From assembly GCA_003427395.1 (NCBI GenBank), contig BFEA01000233.1, positions 413,417 through 435,713 of the forward strand: a DNA stretch of 22,297 bases, read 5' to 3'. The position numbers and the translations under genes are program-made. This stretch comes from Chara braunii (taxonomy: Eukaryota > Streptophyta > Charophyceae > Charales > Characeae). Below, in pieces: positions 8,522-15,049 of this stretch (the first letter of the stretch is position 1; each line of letters opens with the position of its first letter). Below the pieces are notes generated by a model, which did not search any database, was not told the DNA's origin, and was given only the letters and a program-made list of their open reading frames with translations.

Positions 8522-8703
8522 CAAAGTGGACCCGCTGGAGCCGGTTTCCCGCAGGTACAGCTCCCCGCCAATAGAACGGAGCCATCACGAGGCGGGAAAT
8601 GTGATGGGAGTGTCTGATCCTACCAGCACCCCCATCACACCTGCACCCCATGTTCTTCTCCAAAAAAAAAGGGAAAAAAAAAAAAAAAAAAAGCCAAAGT
8701 GGA
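8522..8703 (+). mobile_element. SINE-B family copy, 5'-truncated
   Basis: The 9-bp sequence CAAAGTGGA occurs at 8522-8530 and 8695-8703 and flanks a 164-bp element ending in an A-rich tail (8664-8692). The body shares GCCGGTTTCCCGCAGGT, CCGCCAATAGAACGGAGC and CCCATCACACC-like blocks with the 9599-9923 copy, in the same order. It starts inside the longer copy, so it is 5'-truncated, as LINE-mobilised retroposons usually are. Confidence 0.65.
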
Positions 8704-8799
8704 GTGAAGGTCAGTGAACACATCATTACTTCGCTTTGGGGGAGAAGAAAAAGAGGAAGGTAGGGGGGATGGAGGGTGGCCCCCTTAGTTGCTCAATGA

Positions 8800-9108
8800 A
8801 AAGACAAGCTTTCTTTTGAGGGGGTTAGCCCCCAAAATATTATCGTATCCATTGGGATCTCAGCTCATCATCTGTTAATTAACAGTTCCATGTGAAGAAT
8901 GGCGGGTGCAGAAACCACTTCATTGCTTTTTTTAAGGGGGATAGTCCGTAGCATTATTGTGTCCATTGGAATTTGCGCTCAACATCTGTTATTGTACCCC
9001 TAACATTATTGTACCCCCCCTTGGGATTCGATCTCGTCATCTGTCACTTGGCAGTTACATGTGCCTGGTATACTATGCAGTACGTATCGTTCAGCCAAAG
9101 ACAAGCTT
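8800..9108 (-). mobile_element. SINE-A family copy with repeated 3' modules
   Basis: The 12-bp AAAGACAAGCTT flanks a 285-bp element (duplications at 8800-8811 and 9097-9108). On the minus strand the element begins with the A-box-like TTGGCTGAACGATAC, then GGCACATGTAACTGCC and the B-box-like GAGATCGAATCCC. At least two 3' modules follow. One is CCAATGGACACAATAATGCT...TATCCCCCTTAAAAAAA. The other is CCAATGGATACGATAATATT...GGGGGCTAACCCCCTCAAAA, preceded by a second partial head (CACATGGAACTGTTA). A single target-site duplication around all of it suggests insertion as one multimeric unit. Confidence 0.7.
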
Positions 9109-9324
9109 ACAGGATAAACACCCAGATGTCACATAGATATCACATAGCTGTTTGTACACACTTGAGGATAGCTACTTGTGTGTAATGACAGCAGAGCACA
9201 TTCCACAATGTCAAATTTCCTACGACCAGGTCAGTAGTAGGTATAGCCATACTACATTAGCATGAGCGCATTGGGTCTTCCACTACAGCCTTTACCAAAG
9301 GATGACTTTTTGCTACGTGCTTAG

Positions 9325-9455
9325 GGAGTGCCAGAGGTAGTCCCGTAGGTCCACGGCGATGCTTACGGTTAGTGTGACCTGACCCTAAGGGAGTGCTTCA
9401 GGGCTTCACAAGTATATTGGTCACTTAGGGTCAGTTCGTACTCACTGCTACCTCT

Positions 9456-9483
<28 letters not shown>
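9325..9483. repeat. Imperfect foldback next to a T-run
   Basis: AGAGGTAGT near 9331 and CTACCTCT near 9445 are inverted, as are TGACCTGACCCTAAG near 9374 and CTTAGGGTCAG near 9424. Together they give an imperfect foldback of about 120 bp. It runs into a T-run of about 25 nt (9458-9483), so it could be a minus-strand repeat with a poly-A tail. Confidence 0.45.
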
Positions 9484-9487
<4 letters not shown>

Positions 9488-9583
9488 CCCCCGCCAGTGT
9501 TACTTTAACAATCCTGTCGAGGTGGATTATTTGCCTCAACGTAGAATTCATTTTTCCTTTCCCTTGCATATTGCTTAGATCAC

Positions 9584-9938
9584 TGTGTTTTTCTATTGGA
9601 CATAGCTGGCGAAGATGACCAGGTCTCCAGGAGGTATCTGGCAGGCCCATCGGGGCTGAAGAAGTCTATCTTGGTCAGGGAAGGGCTATGAGCATTCTCA
9701 GTTTTCAGACACCGAAACTGAATGTCTAAACGGGCTACGAGCATCCTCAGTTTTCAGACATTGAAAGAGCAAAGATGTATCAGGGATGCTGGTCCTGGTT
9801 TCCATCAGGTTGCGCCCCCTGCCAATAGAGCGGGGCAACTGGCAGGGGCCCGGTAGGGGAGGTTCTCTTATCACCCCACCTAGCGGCCCAAAGCTGGTCT
9901 CTTTGTATATGAAAAAAAAAGAGTGTGTTTTTCTATTG
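9584..9938 (+). mobile_element. SINE-B family copy, longest
   Basis: The 15-bp duplication TGTGTTTTTCTATTG (9584-9598, 9924-9938) flanks a 325-bp element beginning GGACATAGCTGGCGAAG and ending GTATATGAAAAAAAAAGAG. An internal duplication of about 46 bp (9686-9770, CTCAGTTTTCAGACA blocks) lies in its 5' half. Its 3' half matches the 8522-8703 copy (CCTGCCAATAGAGCGGGGC). I see no protein coding and no clear Pol III boxes, so 'SINE' here means a short poly-A retroposon. Confidence 0.7.
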
Positions 9939-10372
9939 ATTCCTTACGAGGGCAAGAGGAGGCCTCCTTTCTTTCCCTCCCACACAACATCACAGCATAC
10001 AACTTGCCCCCCTGGCTTCTTTTTTCCTCCTTGTGTGTTTTGAAAAATGAAAGACCTGACCTTATGACCATTTTGGGTCCTTGCAATTCTTGGGAACACT
10101 CGCCCGGTTCCTGGTCCACTCACAAGATGAGAATTACATGAAAAAATCCTTTGGTGTATGGCCTTCTGAAAACTGTTTGACGCATGCGTTCAGCCCTTTA
10201 CGGTCTTTTTCCCCGAACCCAACGCGCCCTAATAATAAATGTATACAAGCTATCTTTCCTGCCCTGTACAGCCATCATGAGGGTGGTGTTGTGTTCAGGG
10301 GAAGACGGTAGTCCACAAAGAGAGTAGATGGCTTTTTCATTTTCTTCACTCAACTTATCCTAATAGCCCCCT

Positions 10373-10579
10373 TTAAACCAGCACTACCTCCGAGCCTTGT
10401 TTTGCCGGGTCGTAAAAAGACTGCGAGCCTAGCTTTGCTGAAGTGCCAGCCCGGCGTTTTCTTTTTCCCTTTGGCTGACACCGCCAGCCATTCGGGTTCG
10501 GTACCACTGTTCATCCGACGAACCCCGAATGTAACATTCTCTATTCTCAATGTTGCCTGGGAAAGGTAGTTCTGGTTAA
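10373..10579. mobile_element. TTAA-bounded MITE, copy 4
   Basis: It runs from TTAAACCAGCACTACC to AGTTCTGGTTAA with TTAA on both edges. The inner GCGTTTTCTTTTTCCC and GGCTGACACCGCCAGCCAT match copy 1 in the same orientation. The DNA just left of it (AATAGCCCCC) resembles the end of the SINE-A tail. Confidence 0.65.
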
Positions 10580-11050
10580 GCCACCAGTGATTCCAAGCCT
10601 CACTTTCCCACAGCGCGCTTTTTTGTCCGGCCCTAACAAATTCTTTTTTTTAAGGGGCAATGGCCTTCAGATTTCATCATCGAACTGACAGACCCTTTTT
10701 TTTTTTTTTTTTTAATAACACTTACAAGGCACAGCTAAGGGTAATGGTGAAAGCATATACCCCTAGCTATCCTTGCATGTGACCCCAGGTAATTCAGAAT
10801 CGTAGTATTTCGCTCATCTGCTGAAAAAGGAGTGTGAACTCAGATATGTATGTATTTCAACAGTTCAGGGGTGTAGTACCAATTGAGCCAGACCAGTTGG
10901 TACGGTCCTAACAAATTCAAACCGGCACAGTGTGCAATTTGCCTGGTGCCGGCAGCCTTTTCCCCACAGGCACTCCGAGCCTTTCTGTGGCTCGATGTTA
11001 ACTGGTGTTTTTTTTTTGAACCGCTGGGTCACCCGCTGGTGGTTTCTTAG
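10576..11050. mobile_element. TTAA-bounded MITE, copy 5, split by a SINE
   Basis: It starts at the TTAA that ends copy 4 with GCCACCAGTGATTCCAAGCC and ends near 11050 with CGCTGGTGGTTTCTTA. Removing the SINE at 10644-10906 and one copy of its duplication leaves about 200 bp, the length of the intact copies. The right TTAA is mutated. Nested insertion shows the MITE is older than the SINE. Confidence 0.6.
10632..10918 (-). mobile_element. SINE-A family copy inserted into a MITE, with two tail blocks
   Basis: The 12-bp CCTAACAAATTC flanks a 263-bp element (10632-10643, 10907-10918). The minus strand starts with the A-box-like TCTGGCTCAATTGGTA and the B-box-like TGAGTTCACACTCC. After a body of about 120 bp comes an internal A-run of about 18 nt. 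Then come TGTCAGTTCGATGATGAAAT and GGCCATTGCCCCTTAAAAAA, ending in a terminal A-run at the target-site duplication. The internal plus terminal A-runs indicate a dimeric or composite transcript, as in the 8.8-9.1 kb copy. Confidence 0.7.
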
Positions 11051-11215
11051 TAGCTTCACTCATTCAGTTCTCTATCACATTCTCAGATTTTGAATTTCAA
11101 TTTTCTCCTCCTCTGGCCTTTCCCCTGTGAGTAGGGCCCCTGCTAACTGCTGCTGAGACTCTAAATGTGATGATTACGGGTCAACCACTCTATCTAGGAC
11201 GTTCCTAGATGCATC

Positions 11216-11373
11216 TTAATCCACCAGTACTTGGCCCAGCTATCTGCCGCGGGCAAAAATAGAGTATAAACGTTTCTAGTCGGATGAATTTGGGCGCTCC
11301 TGTAGTGGCCTGTATGTTTCCTAAAATTGTGGTTTGTATACGGGCACGACCTTAGGAAGTACTGGTGGTTTAA
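11216..11373. mobile_element. TTAA-bounded MITE, copy 6 (short)
   Basis: 158 bp bounded by TTAA, with the clearest ends of the family: TCCACCAGTACTT on the left and AAGTACTGGTGG on the right. The interior differs from copies 1-5, so it is either a related sub-family or another element sharing only the ends. Confidence 0.7.
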
Positions 11374-11519
11374 AGAAGAAGAATGCGGTAACACTCACTC
11401 GGGGATCCCGGACTGTGAGTAAACCCTTACCGATCTCCAGTCACAGCAATCAGAAGCACCAGGCAATGGTGGAACATTCAGATCCCTTAATCAATTCTCT
11501 ATATTTATACAACAGTCAG

Positions 11520-11745
11520 GCAGGAGGTCATTTTAAGTCCTTCGGGACCTCAAAGAGGTTATTTTCAGGTCCTTTGGGACTTCGAAGAGTTTATTTTCAG
11601 GTCCTTTGGGACCTCGGAGAGGTCAGGTCTTTTGGGACCTCGGAGAGGTCAGGTCCTTTGGGACCTCAGAGAGCTAATCTTCAGGTCATTTGGGACCTCA
11701 AAGAGGTTATTTTCAAGTCCTTTGTAACCTCGAAGGACCGGAATA
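11520..11745. repeat. Hairpin-forming minisatellite, about 7 units
   Basis: Units of about 24-36 bp, each containing AGGTCCTTTGGGACCT, in which AGGTCC pairs with GGACCT across a 4-nt loop. About half the units also carry a TTATTTTC spacer. Unit length varies between the spacer-bearing and spacer-less forms. The plus strand stays open through the repeat (ORF 11334-11774), but the peptide is only the repeat read through. Confidence 0.85.
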
Positions 11746-12035
11746 AGAACAGTTTAATACAAAGAAAGCTATAGCACGGCCGCTATGCAAGGATGATACA
11801 TACAAGTCAGTCCTTCAGTACAACCGTTAATGTTGGAACAATGATACACGAAAGATTGGTATGGCCCATGCGCAAGGATTACTGACATGCACACATCAGA
11901 AATGGTCAAAAATGAAATTGAAAGACATAAAAAAGGATAATACACAGGAATGGTGACACGATCCCATTTGTTTTCTAGAAGACGAGAAGGATGACACATT
12001 CTTGCCAGTGGAATGAACAAACGGTTGGTAATCAC

Positions 12036-12682
12036 CTGCCATCAACACTTCGAATGGCCTCCAGCAATGGCCTCATCAAGACGTGCAAGGAAAGCTTCCG
12101 TAGAGATTCATCCAATGGATCAGACAACATTTCCATCGTTCTCAGGAGGAAAGTCGATGCAATTGCATCTCGAAACTGATTGGCTGACATCTTCCCACCA
12201 CCATCTGCCACACTAGTGGAAGTAGGCGCTGGTCCAATACTCTCACCATCACCTTCATCCCCTGATGTGATGTCGCTAGCTTCTGTTGTTCGCATCGGTA
12301 TCCTCTCATCATGACAGACTGAAGCAGCGATTGACGCATCTGCCAAACTGGCAAGCAAGTGACATGCTGCCGCAGGATCAAGCTTTGGCATATCCAAGTC
12401 CCCTTCAACAGAATGGCAGGCTTCCTCCCTTCTGGATGTATGCAAGATGCCCACACACGACGCCGACTTTGATGACGACCTTGTCCCTGGCGGCAATGAT
12501 ACCCGTTCAAGCAGTGTAGAGTCTGTAGACGCAGCAGATGGCTTCGTACGGTCACCATGTGTGACACTGACTGCACTCATTGACTTCCCACAGATTGCAA
12601 TCCAGCAAATGGGATTGATCGCCTGCCAAGCAGCTCCCCAAGCATCTTTTGCCACCACTGCCTCTGACAGGATGTTTGCAAT
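12036..12682 (-). CDS. Exon of TARBP1/TRM3-like tRNA 2'-O-methyltransferase gene (most 5' confirmed exon)
   Basis: A 647-nt exon read in phase 0 from the acceptor (polypyrimidine tract, then TTGCACTGCTCAG|ATT) to the donor GATGGCAG|GTGATT. It ends two bases into a codon, which the exon at 8197-8434 completes as Arg. The product (215 codons) begins IANILSEAVVAKDAWGAAWQ. A Ser/Thr/Asp-rich, probably disordered middle (about residues 35-145) follows, and the C-terminal part is helical (LSDPLDESLRKLSLHVLMRP LLEAI). No catalytic residues are present. Without a search the family assignment depends on the later exons. Codon use looks like that of the other exons. Confidence 0.6.
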
Positions 12683-12734
12683 CTGAGCAGTGCAACAACC
12701 AAAGGAGGAAAAAAACAAAATCCATCCATCAGCA

Positions 12735-13135
12735 CATTGCAATAGATGGGTCTGGTGACTCTGGTGTGAATATGCCCTTAAACTCAGAATGATGGCTACA
12801 CCTCTCAGACAGCAATCACCAGACAGCAATCACTATTTCATTCTTCTATTAGTTACTCCTGCTCTAGGTTACTCCTGTCTCTTATACACATCTAGATGTG
12901 TATAAGAGACCAGAATGATGGCTACACCTCTCAGACAGCAATCACCAGACAGCAATCACTATTTCATTCTTCTATTAGTTACTCCTGCTCTAGGTTACTC
13001 TAATCAATACATTGCAATAGATGGGTCTGGTGACTCTGGTGTGAATATGCCCTTAAACTCAGAATGACGGCTACACCTCTCAGACAGCAATCACTATTTA
13101 GTTCTTCTACTAGTTACTCCTGCTCTAGGTTACTC
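12735..13135. repeat. Local duplications around an adapter
   Basis: A segment of about 140 bp (GATGGGTCTGGTGACTCTGG ... CTAGGTTACTC) occurs at 12735-12874 and again, with several substitutions and a short deletion, at 13011-13135. That pair is probably a true tandem duplication. Between them 12911-13000 is an exact copy of 12785-12874 and is separated from it by adapter sequence, so one of these 90-bp copies is probably artificial. Confidence 0.8.
12875..12910. other. Nextera mate-pair junction adapter (assembly artefact)
   Basis: The Tn5 mosaic end CTGTCTCTTATACACATCT (12875-12893) is followed by its reverse complement without the last two bases (12894-12910). This is the known Illumina Nextera mate-pair circularisation junction. 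It should not be annotated as genomic DNA or as a transposon. Confidence 0.95.
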
Positions 13136-13326
13136 AAATCCCCTCCTTGGCATTGGTGCAACAGGAATGGTGCTCTGTTCCAAATTACCCAATGCAGGGA
13201 AAGTTGGGAAACCCTTAGCTTGACAATCTGTCTGTCATCCAATCTCCTCCCTTTGCTCCAGCGTTCCCGCCAACCCACACCCAAACAACCATCCTTCCCA
13301 AGAGCCAATTCTGATATGCTCTTAAT
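13136..13326. other. No gene recognised
   Basis: Short unique sequence between the duplications and MITE copy 7. Open frames on both strands lack recognisable motifs. Confidence 0.4.
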
Positions 13327-13501
13327 TTAAACTGCAAGTACACGGCCCCAGCCTTGCCGAATTTTTTTTGTCGCCACATGCAAAACTCGGAGGGGCCGTG
13401 CGGCATGGGGCGCTGTTGAAAAAAAAAATCGGCGGCCTCCGAAGTGGTGCGGGTTTCATGCTGACACCCGCGGGCCGATGTGAGGTGTACTGGTGCTTTA
13501 A
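13327..13501. mobile_element. TTAA-bounded MITE, copy 7
   Basis: About 175 bp from TTAAACTGCAAGTACACGGC to GAGGTGTACTGGTGCTTTAA, with TTAA at both edges. The left end shares AGTACACGGCCCC with copy 3. The interior carries T- and A-runs and GGGGCCGTGCGGC. Confidence 0.65.
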
Positions 13502-13548
13502 GGCACAGGATTAAATGATTAAAGCCCAGCCGGAAGAAGTCAACTTAC

Positions 13549-13623
13549 ATTCTTTGTGCTATGAGATAGACAAGAATGTCTTGTCCGACAAGGTCCAGAG
13601 TGGTGTACCGTGCCCAGACATAG
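13549..13623 (-). CDS. Candidate upstream exon, unconfirmed
   Basis: A 75-nt minus-strand segment between an acceptor-like CCGCAG and a strong donor (AAAGAAT|GTAAGTTG). It would encode YVWARYTTLDLVGQDILVYL plus five residues, which looks protein-like. It ends two bases into a codon, whereas the exon at 12036-12682 starts in phase 0, so at least one more exon or another splice site would be needed. Its acceptor lies beside a MITE-like end (TTCAAACCACCAGTACC, about 13630), so the site could be accidental. Confidence 0.3.
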
Positions 13624-13629
13624 CTGCGG

Positions 13630-14494
13630 TTCAAACCACCAGTACCATAGCCAGTTATCCATGGCACTGCCCTGGTTAATACGAGGCTGTCAGGTTGGGC
13701 CTACTGGAGGGGCACTGCCCAAGGCGGGAGTTCTCGCTTTGACAATTTGCAATAAAAATGTTGTGAGAAAAACATCACTGTGCTGTCTGTGGCACACCGT
13801 GGATTTCTGGGACTGATGTGTGGCTGGGACACAACAATGAGTACCCATCCCTTGCCTCTCAAGGCACCAAAACACTGTATTTCCAAAGTTCCCTCGGTCA
13901 CGCTCATTATCCCCATCTCCAAATATATTGGCTTTTTCTTTTCTTTTGCTCTATCCCCGCTGGCTCGGATTAACCGACTCTTCCTTGGGGGTAAAGGCAA
14001 GTCAGGCTGCTGAAATGTTTTCAGGTGCCTCTACCATGAGGAGGCCAGCTTTTCATTTTCGGAAAGTGCATGGCAACTCTGAGTAAGCACTAGAAACGCA
14101 AGAAAAACAAATATCGCCGTCCAATTTCTGGCCATCCACAGTCACTCACTGAGGGGTGTGTCTACGTTAATAGAACGGTGCCCCGTTTCCTTCAGCAAAT
14201 TGATCAACAAAGAATAGGTGCAGCAGTGAAGTCCCGATTCTCACCTGGACCCTCAATTATGAGAAATACTGACACAAGCACAGAATCCCAGTGACCGGTA
14301 CCTTGGCCAAGGTATCTTGCCCAACCACAGGAAGGGAGCAGAATGCAATTCAATGCATACTTCTACGCTCCAGATTTTCCAAGAATGACAACAATTTCTC
14401 ATTACAACAGCACCATCCCAATACAGTTGCATGGGCTTGCATTTTTTTTATTTTTTATTTTTTTCATACTATCATCGCCCTTTTTTCAATTACA
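13630..14494. other. No gene recognised; possible MITE remnant at its left edge
   Basis: About 50 bp from TTCAAACCACCAGTACC to CCTGGTTAA at 13630-13680 carries one MITE-like end and a TTAA. The rest is mixed sequence with short overlapping open frames and a T-rich stretch at 14440-14464. I see no RNA gene or coding domain. Confidence 0.4.
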
Positions 14495-14835
14495 GACTGA
14501 CTATTGAAGTAGAACAGAAAGGAGCACACTTGTGGTCTGCCAGCAACCTCTTCACCCTGGGCCCTGCGCCAAAAACCCACTGAACCTCTTCACCCTGGGC
14601 CCGGCGCCAGAAATCAACTGCTCTACACACTATTTCCTCCCTCCCCTACCATTTGTTTAGGTGATCAGACTTACAATTGCAATGACCACAGACAGCCCAG
14701 GCTCCACAGACTGAATATTGAGGAATAACAGAAAGAAACGCCAACTGCTGAACGCACTAGATCCTCCCTCCCTTACAATTTGTTTATGTGATCAGACTTA
14801 CAATTGCAATGACCACAGACTGCCCAGGCTCAACA
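14495..14835. repeat. Tandemly duplicated segment carrying the U6 insertion site
   Basis: A block of about 75 bp (TGATCAGACTTACAATTGCA ... AGGCTCMACA) occurs at 14632-14706 and 14761-14835 with few differences. It is preceded in both cases by ACAGACTGAMTATTGARG-type sequence. A 43-bp sub-repeat (CCTCTTCACCCTGGGCCC) occurs twice near 14545-14620. Confidence 0.85.
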
Positions 14836-14947
14836 TTTTTTTTTTTTTGAAAAATTTGGACCATTTCTCGATTTATGCGTGTCATCCTTGCGCAGGGGCC
14901 ATGCTAATCTTCTCTGAATCGTTCCAATTTTAACGACAGGCTCAACA
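14825..14947 (-). pseudogene. U6 snRNA retropseudogene, 5'-truncated
   Basis: Minus-strand sequence from 14936 to 14849 matches U6 snRNA from AAAATTGGAACGA through AGATTAGCATGGCCCCTGCG, CAAGGATGACACGC and AAATCGAGAAATGGTCC to the terminal T-run. The 3' part is of plant type; the animal form differs there. The 5' stem-loop is missing, and the ACAGAGA box reads TCAGAGA, a change at a base used for 5' splice-site recognition. A 13-nt A-tail (T-run at 14836-14848) and an exact 11-bp duplication CAGGCTCAACA (14825-14835, 14937-14947) flank it. These are hallmarks of LINE-mediated retroposition. No U6 promoter (USE/TATA) is expected or seen. Confidence 0.93.
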
Positions 14948-15049
14948 ATTCTAGCTTGAGGTTTAGGTTATGCAGCAGACTGAGCTGCCCCACCTTTGTA
15001 GCCACATCCTCATAATCTGTCCACCTTTAGGACTGGGGCCGTCATCCAT

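Larger units (their letters stand above)
8435..12035 (-). other. Intron of the host gene (about 3.6 kb)
   Basis: The intron runs from the donor GTGATTACC (12035 downward) to the acceptor TTGCAG at 8435. It contains two SINE-B copies, two composite SINE-A copies, MITE copies 4-6 and a hairpin minisatellite, listed separately. No gene is seen in the remaining parts: about 9110-9330, 9940-10370, 11050-11215, 11375-11515 and 11745-12035. Confidence 0.6.

Noticed and set aside
12013-12686. Plus-strand and alternative-frame open reading frames over the host exon
   Set aside because: They overlap the phase-matched minus-strand exon, lack splice consistency and show no domain.
12875-12910. Perfect inverted repeat resembling a transposon end pair
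   Set aside because: It is the Tn5 mosaic end used in library preparation and not a native inverted repeat.
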